DNA from: Lachnospiraceae bacterium
GTDB taxonomy: Bacteria > Bacillota > Clostridia > Lachnospirales > Lachnospiraceae
Direction: 5' to 3'
Length of the DNA stretch: 49,833 bases
Assembly (NCBI GenBank): GCA_024689465.1
Contig: JAILDL010000090.1
Span: 1 to 49,833, forward strand
Made by a program: the position numbers and the translations under genes. The first letter of the stretch is position 1. The number at the start of each line of letters is the position of its first letter. Positions 17,710 through 25,321 of the stretch are shown one piece after another. Below the pieces are notes generated by a model that made no database searches, had not been told where the DNA came from, and worked only from the letters and a program-made list of their open reading frames with translations.

Positions 17710-18906
17710 ATGAATCAATATCTGACAAGAATTTATCAGGCCCTGTTTGGCCTTGTATGGCGTAATTACCCTCTGGCCCGCCCCCAGGAGATCTCCGGAA
17801 AGGATGCCTTTTACCGGCTTCCCTATCTGCTGATCCAGGCAGGAAAGCACAATCCCCTGATCGTTACGGGAAAACGCATCGCCACCGGCGATGAATTTGC
17901 CACCATCTCCCAGGATATCTCCCACTACGTCCTGTTTGATCAGGTAGAATCCGATCCTTCCATTGCCACCGCATTAAAGATCGCAAAAGCCTACACGGAT
18001 AACAACTGTGACAGCATCGTAGCCATCGGCGGAGGCTCCTACATGGATGCAGCCAAAGCGGCTGCCGCCCATATCGCCAATCCGAAGAAGAGCCTGTACC
18101 GTATGAACGGCATCTTAAAAGTCCGCAAGAAGACCCCTTACTTTATCGCCGTACCCACCACGGCAGGTACCGGATCCGAAGCGACCATCACGTCCGTTGT
18201 CATCAATGAAAAGAATCAGCGAAAGGTGACCATCAACGATCCGGTCCTGGTGCCGGATGTGGCGATCCTGGATCCCTCCCTGACGTTGTCTTTGCCTGCA
18301 TCCCTTACGGCGCAGACCGGTATGGATGCCCTGACCCACGCCGTGGAAGCCTTTTTAAACAAGCCCTATCTCACGGCGGACACGACGCAGCTTTGCCTGG
18401 ATGCCGTTCGGGATATCGTACAGAACCTGCCCAAAGCCTATAAAGATCCTCTGGATCTGGATGCTCGCAGCGCCATGCTTAATGCTTCCTGCACCGCAGG
18501 AAAGGCCTTTACCGTTGCCTGTGTGGGCTACGTCCACGGTCTGGCCCATGCCATCGGCGCCAGATATCACATGCCCCACGGCCTGACCATCGCCATTCTC
18601 CTGCCCACCATCCTGGAGCGTTACGGCAAAGCCGTAGAACAGCCTCTGGCAGAGCTGGCCCGTTATGCCGGCATCGCCGAAGGTTCCGACAGCATCTGCT
18701 GCCAGGCCTTCATCGCCCTGATCCGGCAGATGAACAAAGCCATGGGCATTCCCGAAGGGATCGAAGCGCTGAAGGAAGAGGATTTCAAGCAGCTTGCCTC
18801 CTACTGCTATCAGGAGGTTGTTCCTCTCTATCCGGTACCGGTGATCTTTTCGGAAAAGGAACTGGTGGAAATCCTTCGCAACGTAAAGGAAATGGGTGTA
18901 TCATAG
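17710..18906 (+). CDS. Iron-containing (group III) alcohol dehydrogenase
   Basis: A 398-residue NAD(P)-dependent dehydrogenase of the iron-activated family. It has the nucleotide-binding GGGS at 107-110 and metal ligands Asp206, His210, His276 and His290. The spacings (4, 66 and 14) match those of lactaldehyde reductase FucO closely. It would reduce an aldehyde to an alcohol or the reverse, in the cytoplasm. It is divergent from, and probably coregulated with, the aldolase operon: an aldolase releasing an aldehyde and a dehydrogenase reducing it is a logical pair, as in fucose breakdown. AAGAGG precedes the ATG by eight bases. Exact substrate unknown. Confidence 0.92.
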   Translation: MNQYLTRIYQALFGLVWRNYPLARPQEISGKDAFYRLPYLLIQAGKHNPLIVTGKRIATGDEFATISQDISHYVLFDQVESDPSIATALKIAKAYTDNNCDSIVAIGGGSYMDAAKAAAAHIANPKKSLYRMNGILKVRKKTPYFIAVPTTAGTGSEATITSVVINEKNQRKVTINDPVLVPDVAILDPSLTLSLPASLTAQTGMDALTHAVEAFLNKPYLTADTTQLCLDAVRDIVQNLPKAYKDPLDLDARSAMLNASCTAGKAFTVACVGYVHGLAHAIGARYHMPHGLTIAILLPTILERYGKAVEQPLAELARYAGIAEGSDSICCQAFIALIRQMNKAMGIPEGIEALKEEDFKQLASYCYQEVVPLYPVPVIFSEKELVEILRNVKEMGVS

Positions 18907-18936
18907 TCTTTGAAATAAAAAGAAAAGGATGACCCT

Positions 18937-19389
18937 ATGACCGATTATTCTCTGATGAACAAACAACTGGAAGCACTGCTTTCCGATGAGAGCTGGTTTA
19001 TCCCGGCCTTGTCCAATGCTTCCGCTCTTCTCATGGAATCCATGGAAGATCTCAACTGGGCCGGATTTTATCTGGTAAAGGACGGGCAACTGGTCCTTGG
19101 ACCCTTCCAGGGAAAAGTAGCCTGTATCCATATTGCACAGGGAAAGGGAGTCTGCGGAACCGCTTTTGCAGAAGATCGTCTGCAGCTTGTAAAGAACGTG
19201 CATGCGTTTCCCGGACACATTGCCTGTGACAGTGCTTCCAATTCCGAGATCGTGATCCCCATACACCAAAAAGGAGAGATCGTCGCTGTACTGGACATCG
19301 ACTCTCCCTCCTTAAATCGCTTTGATGAAACCGATGCGGCAGGCCTTTCGGAATTTGTAAAGGTACTGGAAGATACCCTTACGTTTTAG
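18937..19389 (+). CDS. msrC: Free methionine-(R)-sulfoxide reductase (GAF domain)
   Basis: A single GAF domain of 150 residues that reduces free methionine-R-sulfoxide, protecting against oxidation. The three redox cysteines are present at 63 (VACIHI), 73 (GVCGTA) and 97 (HIACDSASNSE). Their spacing of 10 and 24 residues is identical to that of the characterised E. coli enzyme. The late DIDSP motif is also conserved. It follows the alcohol dehydrogenase by 30 bp on the same strand and is probably cotranscribed, though a functional link is not obvious. It is convergent with larC, leaving only 24 bp between stops. Confidence 0.93.
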   Translation: MTDYSLMNKQLEALLSDESWFIPALSNASALLMESMEDLNWAGFYLVKDGQLVLGPFQGKVACIHIAQGKGVCGTAFAEDRLQLVKNVHAFPGHIACDSASNSEIVIPIHQKGEIVAVLDIDSPSLNRFDETDAAGLSEFVKVLEDTLTF

Positions 19390-19413
19390 GTATTTCCCGC
19401 CCATCCATCTGTT

Positions 19414-20727
19414 TTATTGTTGCTGATGCATGGCATCTTCTGCGGCTGCTCGAACCTGCGCCAGGGAGATGCCTTTTTCTTTTGCTATGGCGGAAAGATC
19501 GTCAAACTCCGCCTTATGCTTCGTTACCCCGTATCCCGCAGAAGTCTTCACCCGGACCGGTCCGTAGGGCGTAGACACCGTATCAAAGGACCGCTCCAGT
19601 ACGTAGCGTTCGCATACCTTTCTGCGGATCCCGATGGTGGTGGTGTGGGTAAAGATGGCTTTTGCCACTTCTTCTGCCTTATCCTCGGAAACGATCACCG
19701 TCAGAAGACTTCCCGGCCGGTTCTTCTTCATCTGTACCGGGGTAAAGAACGCTTCTCTTGCCCCTGCTTCATAGATTGCTTCCAGCGCAAATCCCAGATC
19801 TTCTCCGGTCATATCGTCCACATTGCAGTTCAGTTCCAGAACAGTATCTTCGGCGCTTGCCGTTTCTCCCAGAAAAACGCGCACACAATTGGCCACCGGA
19901 AAATCCTTAAAGCCCATGCCATAGCCGATCTTTTCCGTCTGCATCACCGGCATGTCGCCGAAGCTGCCTGCGAAGTGACGGAGCAGGGCCGCTCCCGTAG
20001 GGGTACACAGTTCTCCCTGGATCTTTCCACCATAGATGGGCAGATCCTTTAAGATCTCCGCCGTAGCAGGTGCCGGTACCGGCAATACCCCGTGGGCACA
20101 GTGCACCGTGCCGCTTCCCACATGGATGGGGGATGCCGTGATCTTCTTTACCCCCAGCTTTTCCATGAGATAGCATACCGCTACCACATCCGCAACCGCA
20201 TCAAAGGTGCCCACTTCGTGGAAATGGATGTCTGTCACCGGCTTGTTATGCACCTTGGCTTCCGCCCGGGCAATGGAGCCGTACACCTGAATGGCGGCCG
20301 CCTTGACAGAATCGGAAACCTGCAGGCTATTGATCAGAGAGGTGATATCCTCCATGGAGTGGTGGACATGGTGGTGTGCATGCTCATGCTCATGGTCATG
20401 ATCGTGGTCGTGATCATGGTGATGGTCGTGATCGTGGTCATGCTCATGGTGATGCTCGTGATCGTGGTCATGTTCATGATGATGCTCATGATCATGCTCA
20501 TGAACATGGTCGTGAGGAAGCTCCTCCTCCCCGTCCACCGTCACACGCATATGTGTCCCGGTGATCCCGCACTTCTCCGAAGGTTCTGCTTCGAAGTGCA
20601 CATGGGGGATCCCCATGGCGTTCAGTTCCTTCACCGTCTGCTCTTTGTCTTCTGTCAGTTCCAGTAAAGCCGCTGTCAGCATATCGCCGGCAGCGCCCAT
20701 TTTGCATTCAATATATAAGGTTTTCAT
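19414..20727 (-). CDS. larC: Nickel-pincer cofactor biosynthesis protein LarC
   Basis: LarC is the CTP-dependent cyclometallase that inserts nickel into the pyridinium dithiocarboxylic mononucleotide to finish the nickel-pincer cofactor. The family N-terminus is MKTLYIECKMGAAGDML, the centre has DIHFHEVGTFDAVADVV, and later comes LNCNVDDMTGEDLGFALE. A striking His-rich insert covers residues 72-123, with about 31 histidines in 52 positions mixed with Asp and Glu, probably a nickel store. In Lactiplantibacillus plantarum the gene is split and needs a frameshift; here it is one intact 437-residue frame. The start at 20727 is set by homology; no strong ribosome site precedes it. Last gene of the reductase-larE-larB-larC operon. 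Confidence 0.95.
   Translation of the reverse strand: MKTLYIECKMGAAGDMLTAALLELTEDKEQTVKELNAMGIPHVHFEAEPSEKCGITGTHMRVTVDGEEELPHDHVHEHDHEHHHEHDHDHEHHHEHDHDHDHHHDHDHDHDHEHEHAHHHVHHSMEDITSLINSLQVSDSVKAAAIQVYGSIARAEAKVHNKPVTDIHFHEVGTFDAVADVVAVCYLMEKLGVKKITASPIHVGSGTVHCAHGVLPVPAPATAEILKDLPIYGGKIQGELCTPTGAALLRHFAGSFGDMPVMQTEKIGYGMGFKDFPVANCVRVFLGETASAEDTVLELNCNVDDMTGEDLGFALEAIYEAGAREAFFTPVQMKKNRPGSLLTVIVSEDKAEEVAKAIFTHTTTIGIRRKVCERYVLERSFDTVSTPYGPVRVKTSAGYGVTKHKAEFDDLSAIAKEKGISLAQVRAAAEDAMHQQQ
20359..20514 (-). repeat. His/Asp/Glu-rich coding repeat in larC
   Basis: A low-complexity tract of GAC/GAG/CAC/CAT codons alternating HD, HE and HHH units inside larC. It explains the spurious open frames on the other strand here. 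Such tracts vary in length between strains by slippage. Confidence 0.9.
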
Positions 20728-20753
20728 CTGATACCCGTTTATTTCCTGTGTGT

Positions 20754-21497
20754 TTACCGATGGTTGATCAGGCTGGCCTGATAAGCTGCACCGAAGCCGT
20801 TGTCGATGTTCACCACAGACACACCGCTGGCGCAGGAATTCAGCATGGATAACAGTGCTGCGATCCCGCCGAAGGATGCGCCGTACCCTACGGAAGTAGG
20901 CACTGCGATCACCGGACATTCTGCCAGACCGCCCAGCACACTGGCCAGGGCGCCTTCCATTCCGGCAATGGCAATGAGGACATTGGCATCCACGATCTCA
21001 TCCAGATGGGCCAGGGTTCTGTGCAGTCCCGCTACCCCTACATCATAGAGGCGAGTCACCTGATTGCCCAGAAATTCTGCGGTCAGTGCCGCTTCCTCCG
21101 CAACGGGCACATCACTGGTCCCGCCGGTGGCCACCACGATGGTTCCCTTTCCGGTCTTCTCCGGCATATCACCCAGGATTGCCAGATTGGCGTCCTGATA
21201 AAAGGTGATGGGATGCGCCTTCCCGACTTCCTCCGCCTTCTCCGGGCTGATCCGTGTTACCAGGATCCGCTCCTGCCCGGCCTGCCGCATGCTGGTCATG
21301 ATGCCGGTGATCTGCTCCGCCGTTTTGCCGGCTCCGTAGATCACTTCCCCCACACCCTTTCGGAGGGCTCTGTGGGTATCCACCTTGGCATAGCCGATGT
21401 CCCGGAAGGGTTCTGTTTTCAACTGGTGCATGGCCTGTTCCACGGAGAGGTCTCCGGACTGTACCATTTCCAGGATCTTTTTTACTTCCTCATTCAT
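20754..21497 (-). CDS. larB: Nickel-pincer cofactor biosynthesis protein LarB
   Basis: LarB carboxylates and hydrolyses nicotinic acid adenine dinucleotide to pyridinium-3,5-biscarboxylic acid mononucleotide, the first step of the cofactor. It is a PurE-like protein. The 247-residue product has the ATGGTSDVPVAEEAALTAE block, AGMEGALASVLGGL and VPTSVGYGASFGGIAAL, all typical of LarB. I chose the ATG at 21497 with GGAGGA before it. A longer frame extends to 21602 but would overlap larE and lacks support. Gap to larC is 26 bp, and larE ends 85 bp upstream. Confidence 0.95.
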   Translation of the reverse strand: MNEEVKKILEMVQSGDLSVEQAMHQLKTEPFRDIGYAKVDTHRALRKGVGEVIYGAGKTAEQITGIMTSMRQAGQERILVTRISPEKAEEVGKAHPITFYQDANLAILGDMPEKTGKGTIVVATGGTSDVPVAEEAALTAEFLGNQVTRLYDVGVAGLHRTLAHLDEIVDANVLIAIAGMEGALASVLGGLAECPVIAVPTSVGYGASFGGIAALLSMLNSCASGVSVVNIDNGFGAAYQASLINHR

Positions 21498-21582
21498 GGC
21501 TGTATCCTCCCGGCGTTTATCGTGCCGGCTACTGCGCTTTATCGCAGCTTCCTGAAGCCTTTTTGCAACATGCTGCCGTGTG

Positions 21583-22389
21583 TTATTTGTGCAGCACTTC
21601 ATTCATGCTGCCGCTGCGAAATCCCTGCAGATCCAGAGAAACATAGGAAAATCCATATTCCTTGAATTCCCGCACAATACGAAGGCGGTTATCTTCCTTC
21701 ATCAGAACCGGGAAATCTGCAGGTGCAACCTCGATCCGGGCCAGATTCTCGTGAATCCGTACCCGATACTGGCGAAGACCTAAATCTGCCAGCAGTGCTT
21801 CCGCTTTTTCCACCTTCTTTAATTTCTCTGCCGTTATGGTCTCGCCGTATACGAAACGGGAGGCCAAGCAGGCAAAGGAGGGCTTATCCCAGGTAGGCAG
21901 GTTCATCTCTTTGGAATAATCCCGGATCTCTGCCTTGGTAAGACCCACCGCCTGCAGCGGGCTGAGGATTCCCAGTTCCTCAATGGCCTTAAGCCCAGGC
22001 CGGTAATCCCCACGGTCGTCCATATTGGAGCCTTCCGCCACATAGGCGATCCCGTTTTCCTCCGCCAGCTTCTTCATCCCCGAAAAGAGGATGTGCTTGC
22101 AATAGTAACAGCGGTTCGTGGGATTTTTTACATAATCTTCATCTTCCAGTTCGTTGGAATAAAAAGGAAGCTGACGGATACCTTCCTTCTGGCAAAACTC
22201 TGTCGCTTCCTTCTGTTCCCGGTCGGGGACCGCCGCACTCATGCCGGTAATGGCGATGCATTTGTCCCCTAAGGTGTCATGAGCCACCTTCAGGAGAAAG
22301 GTGGAATCCACGCCTGCGGAAAACGCCACTGCGATGCTTCCCTTCTCCTTCAGATATGCCCGTAGATTGTTTAATTTTGTCTGATCCAT
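21583..22389 (-). CDS. larE: ATP-dependent sulfur transferase LarE
   Basis: LarE adenylates the two carboxylates made by LarB and replaces them with thiocarboxylates. The 268-residue protein has the PP-loop SAGVDSTFLLKVA, a NRCYYCKH block (Cys94, Cys97), SNMDDRGDYRPG, and Cys174 in SFACLASRF. That last residue matches the position of the sacrificial sulfur-donor cysteine of the L. plantarum enzyme. Whether this LarE is sacrificial or uses an iron-sulfur cluster cannot be settled by eye. It starts 18 bp after the aldo/keto reductase stop; the ribosome site is weak, suggesting translational coupling. Confidence 0.94.
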   Translation of the reverse strand: MDQTKLNNLRAYLKEKGSIAVAFSAGVDSTFLLKVAHDTLGDKCIAITGMSAAVPDREQKEATEFCQKEGIRQLPFYSNELEDEDYVKNPTNRCYYCKHILFSGMKKLAEENGIAYVAEGSNMDDRGDYRPGLKAIEELGILSPLQAVGLTKAEIRDYSKEMNLPTWDKPSFACLASRFVYGETITAEKLKKVEKAEALLADLGLRQYRVRIHENLARIEVAPADFPVLMKEDNRLRIVREFKEYGFSYVSLDLQGFRSGSMNEVLHK

Positions 22390-22407
22390 ATAAAGTCCCG
22401 TGCAGGA

Positions 22408-23538
22408 TTATTCAAATACAGAAGCACAATCCTGCAGTCTTTCGATGATGTTGATGTGCTGAGGACAGACGCTCTCGCACTGACCGCACTGAATACATGC
22501 ACTGGCCAGACCTCTGTCCTTCGTCGCCTTCTCGTAATCCTTCTGGCCTGCTTCGGTCTGCTCCCAGATCAGCTGCTTGTTCCGTGCTGCAAAGACCTCC
22601 GGGATCGGGATCTGCATGGGACAACCGTCGGTACAGTAATGACAGGCGGTGCAGGGAATGGAATCCACACTCTCCAGAATATCCTGCGCCTTCCTGATCA
22701 CCTGCTGTTCTTCTGCAGATAAAGGCTTAAAGTCACGCATGTAGGATAAGTTATCTTCCATCTGCTCCACGTTGGACATACCGGATAATACCGTGATGAT
22801 GCCGTCCAGGGAAGCCACGAAACGGATGGCCCAGGAAGCCACGCTCAGCTCGGCAGAGGAGCTCTTTAAAAGTTCTCTCACCGCACGGGGAGGATTGGCC
22901 AGGGTACCGCCCTTGATGGGCTCCATAACGGTAATGGACTTACCGTGCTTTCTGGCAACCTCATAGCAGGCTCTTGACTGAACATCCGGGTTGTTCCAGT
23001 CTGCGTAGTTGATCTGCAGCTGTACAAATTCCGCATCGGGATGGGCAGTCAGGATCTCATCCAGACGCTCCGGTGTGGAATGGAAGGAAAAGCCCCAGTG
23101 CTTGATCAGGCCTTTCTCCTTCATCTCCTTTACATAGTCCCACAGATGCCACTCGTCGTATTTCCTGTAATTGCCATCCTGCAGGGCATGCAGCAGATAG
23201 TAATCAATGTAGCCGGCGCCGGTACGCTCCAGAGAAGTTAACAGCTCCTGCTTCGCACTTTCCTCATCCTTTGCTGCAAATACAGCCAGCTTGGTTGCCA
23301 GCGTATAGCTCTCTCTGGGATAGCGATCCACCAGAGCCACCTTGGCAGCCTTTTCGGACTCGCCGCCGTCATAAACGTATGCCGTATCAAAGTAAGTAAG
23401 ACCGGCTTCCATGAACAGATCCACCATTTTCTTGGTCTGCTCGATGTCGATCTTGGAAGGATCGTCCTTCTCCTTAGGCAGTCTCATAAGACCAAAGCCC
23501 AGCTTCGGTGTATGTTCGCCGAAATATCTTTCCTCCAT
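22408..23538 (-). CDS. Aldo/keto reductase with C-terminal ferredoxin-like domain
   Basis: A 376-residue protein. The first ~280 residues form an aldo/keto reductase barrel (TAYVYDGGESEKA with catalytic Asp and Tyr, Lys in LATKL, His in LLHALQDG). The C-terminus carries two four-cysteine [4Fe-4S] motifs, CTACHYCTDGCP and CIQCGQCESVCP. Such reductases occur widely in anaerobic Firmicutes, with unknown substrates. It is the first gene of the operon that continues into larE, larB and larC. Its promoter overlaps a 26-bp palindrome, and a TetR gene lies immediately upstream. GGAGGG precedes the ATG at 23538; an in-frame start at 23589 would lie inside the operator and is rejected. Confidence 0.93.
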   Translation of the reverse strand: MEERYFGEHTPKLGFGLMRLPKEKDDPSKIDIEQTKKMVDLFMEAGLTYFDTAYVYDGGESEKAAKVALVDRYPRESYTLATKLAVFAAKDEESAKQELLTSLERTGAGYIDYYLLHALQDGNYRKYDEWHLWDYVKEMKEKGLIKHWGFSFHSTPERLDEILTAHPDAEFVQLQINYADWNNPDVQSRACYEVARKHGKSITVMEPIKGGTLANPPRAVRELLKSSSAELSVASWAIRFVASLDGIITVLSGMSNVEQMEDNLSYMRDFKPLSAEEQQVIRKAQDILESVDSIPCTACHYCTDGCPMQIPIPEVFAARNKQLIWEQTEAGQKDYEKATKDRGLASACIQCGQCESVCPQHINIIERLQDCASVFE

Positions 23539-23577
23539 ATCCAAACCCTCCACATAATTGTTTTTGGTTATAGAGAA

Positions 23578-23611
23578 AGTATAGCACAACCTTTACAATT
23601 GTAAAGGTTGT
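23578..23611 (-). promoter_or_regulatory. Promoter overlapped by a perfect 26-bp palindrome (operator)
   Basis: Positions 23586-23611 form a perfect palindrome with half ACAACCTTTACAA. On the minus strand its right half supplies a -35 box TTTACA (23605-23600). After 16 bp comes TATACT (23583-23578), 40 bp before the reductase ATG. Protein bound to the palindrome would cover the -35 box and block transcription. The TetR-type gene whose stop is at 23615 is the obvious binder. The palindrome could also fold as RNA, but no T-run follows, so a terminator is unlikely. Confidence 0.82.
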
Positions 23612-23614
23612 AAT

Positions 23615-24184
23615 TTAACCAATATGTAACGCAAAAGAACCGGACAGTTCTCCGATGTAGCGGATCACTTCCTCCTGGTTAAACTGCGTATTGTTCTTAA
23701 AGGCAAAGAAGGCGCCGTAGATCTTGTAGGTCAGCATCACGGCATGCTTCATATCCCCTTTGTGTTCCGGTTTGTAAAGGTAGAACTGCTCCTTGATGGC
23801 TTCCTCCAGCTTCATGGGCAGCTTGTAGCTCTGGGAACCGGAAAACAGTGTCTGCATAATGCCGGCGTCCGGCTTGCAGCTGTTTAACACATCCATGGTA
23901 AACTTGCCCGGCTCGTTGATGATGGCGTCCGGCTCGTCAAAGCTGGCGATGATCCGCTTGAACACCTCCATCTGCAACCGGTCAGACAGGTCATAGATAT
24001 CATGAAAATAGGAATAGAAGGTGGACTTGTTCACATCCGCCTTTTCGCACAGTTCCACTACCTTGATGGCTTCCAGGTCCTTCTTTTTCCGCATCTTGAG
24101 AAAGGTGTCCACGATGCGTCTCTGACTCTTGGTCAGTTTCATATCCTTGAAATATTCAATGTCCGTCATGATCTTTCCCGCCAT
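23615..24184 (-). CDS. TetR-family transcriptional regulator
   Basis: A 189-residue regulator. N-terminal helix-turn-helix: a KLTKSQRRIVDTFLKM helix, then AIKVVELCEKADVNKSTFYSYFHDIYDLSD. The C-terminal ~120 residues are the effector domain (LSGSFAL near the end). It lies directly upstream of the aldo/keto reductase-lar operon, with the 26-bp palindrome in the 76-bp gap. It probably represses that operon and perhaps is read through into it. AAGGAG precedes the ATG at 24184. Confidence 0.9.
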   Translation of the reverse strand: MAGKIMTDIEYFKDMKLTKSQRRIVDTFLKMRKKKDLEAIKVVELCEKADVNKSTFYSYFHDIYDLSDRLQMEVFKRIIASFDEPDAIINEPGKFTMDVLNSCKPDAGIMQTLFSGSQSYKLPMKLEEAIKEQFYLYKPEHKGDMKHAVMLTYKIYGAFFAFKNNTQFNQEEVIRYIGELSGSFALHIG

Positions 24185-24215
24185 AGTTTCTCCTTTTGTC
24201 TATTTCTCACCAGAT

Positions 24216-24280
24216 GTCCATATGGACGATCCGCTAATTATCGCTTCTTCAGTATAGGGACACTTTCTGTAAACCGTCAA
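24216..24280 (-). promoter_or_regulatory. Promoter of the TetR gene, with a 12-bp palindrome downstream
   Basis: Minus strand: TTGACG (24280-24275), 18-bp spacer, TATACT (24256-24251). Between it and the ATG lies the perfect palindrome GTCCATATGGAC (24216-24227), a different sequence from the 26-bp site. The promoter is convincing; the role of the 12-bp palindrome is unknown. Confidence 0.6.
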
Positions 24281-24347
24281 CGTCCTTTGTCTGAAAAAAG
24301 ATATCTGTCTGCAAAACTGGCATGGTCAAAAATTCCAAAACTGATAT

Positions 24348-24400
24348 TTGTTTCATATCCACTTTCTGCTAGAATCATATCTGCAAGAATCCTATCTGCA
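24348..24400 (+). promoter_or_regulatory. Promoter of the kinase gene followed by tandem 15-bp repeats
   Basis: TTGTTT (24348-24353), 16-bp spacer, TAGAAT (24370-24375). Overlapping the -10 box are two head-to-tail 15-mers, AGAATCATATCTGCA and AGAATCCTATCTGCA (24371-24400), differing at one base. A related ATATCTGTCTGCA lies at 24301-24313. They may be binding sites of an unknown regulator. Confidence 0.55.
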
Positions 24401-24471
24401 GGAAACCTGCGTAGCACCAAACATCTTGCCGGTTCCGCAAGCCGCAAAATACAATGCAAAGGAGTACCAAC

Positions 24472-25320
24472 ATGAAACGAATCCTTACGATCCAGGACAT
24501 TTCCTGCCTGGGAAAATGTTCCATCACCATCGCTCTGCCCCTGCTTTCTGCCATGGGCGTTGAAACGGTCATCCTTCCCACCGCGGTTTTATCCACCCAT
24601 ACCATGTTTAAAAACTTTACCGTGAAGGACCTGACCGACCAGCTACGGCCCATTACAAACCACTGGAAATCCGAAGGCGTCACCTTTGATGCCATCTACA
24701 CCGGCTATCTTGGCTCCGCCGAAGAGATCGAGATCACCAAAGAGATCTTCCGGGAATTTAAGACCGACGATACCCTGATCTTCATCGATCCCGTCATGGC
24801 GGATAACGGCAAGCTCTATCCTGCCTTTGATGAATCATATGCCAGGCTGAACGCCGGCCTTTGCGGGGAAGCGGACATCATCGTCCCTAACCTGACCGAA
24901 GCCTGCTTCATGACCGATACCCCCTACAAGGAGGAATTTACCGAAGCGGAATACAAAGAGCTCCTGCAGAAGCTGGCAAAGCTGGGGGCAAAGAAAGTCG
25001 TCCTTACCGGCGCCGTATTGCAGGAAGGCATGACCGGTGTTTACGGCCTGGATACGGAAACCGGCGAATACTTCCGGTATCAGAACAAAAAAATAGATGC
25101 CTCCTACCACGGCACGGGAGACGTCTTCTCCAGTGTATCGGTAGGCGGCATCTTAAACGGTCTGTCTCTTGCGGATTCCTTCAAACTGGCTGCGGACTAT
25201 ACCGCAGACACCATCTCAGCGACCTTAAAGGATCCCAAAAAGCCCTGGTACGGCGTAAACTTTGAGGAAACCATTCCTCAGCTGGTACGGGCTCTGGAAG
25301 CAGCAAAGGCAGCAAACTAG
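24472..25320 (+). CDS. Pyridoxal/pyridoxamine kinase (PdxK/PdxY type)
   Basis: A 282-residue ribokinase-fold enzyme that phosphorylates B6 vitamers for PLP salvage. It begins MKRILTIQDISCLGKCSITIALP, a pattern typical of Firmicutes pyridoxamine kinases. It has YTGYLGSAEEIE, DPVMADNGKLY, VPNLTEAC and, near the end, HGTGDVFSS with the catalytic Asp. GGAG lies eight bases upstream of the ATG at 24472. It is monocistronic: its own promoter precedes it and its terminator hairpin at 25352-25388 lies inside the end of the convergent pullulanase gene. A PLP supply would serve the aminotransferase nearby, but that is not specific. Confidence 0.92.
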   Translation: MKRILTIQDISCLGKCSITIALPLLSAMGVETVILPTAVLSTHTMFKNFTVKDLTDQLRPITNHWKSEGVTFDAIYTGYLGSAEEIEITKEIFREFKTDDTLIFIDPVMADNGKLYPAFDESYARLNAGLCGEADIIVPNLTEACFMTDTPYKEEFTEAEYKELLQKLAKLGAKKVVLTGAVLQEGMTGVYGLDTETGEYFRYQNKKIDASYHGTGDVFSSVSVGGILNGLSLADSFKLAADYTADTISATLKDPKKPWYGVNFEETIPQLVRALEAAKAAN

Positions 25321-25321
25321 A

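Noticed and set aside
20376-20564. Short plus-strand frame rich in HAHGHD
   Set aside because: It is the reverse of the His-rich larC tract.
20728-20919. N-terminal extension of larC to 20919
   Set aside because: It would overlap the end of larB, and LarC proteins begin with the MKTLYIE-type strand at 20727.
23586-23611. 26-bp palindrome as a rho-independent terminator of the TetR gene
   Set aside because: No T-run follows on the minus strand, and it coincides with a good -35/-10 pair; operator is the better reading.
24371-24400. Tandem repeats considered as a CRISPR remnant
   Set aside because: Only two adjacent 15-mers with no spacer and no cas genes.
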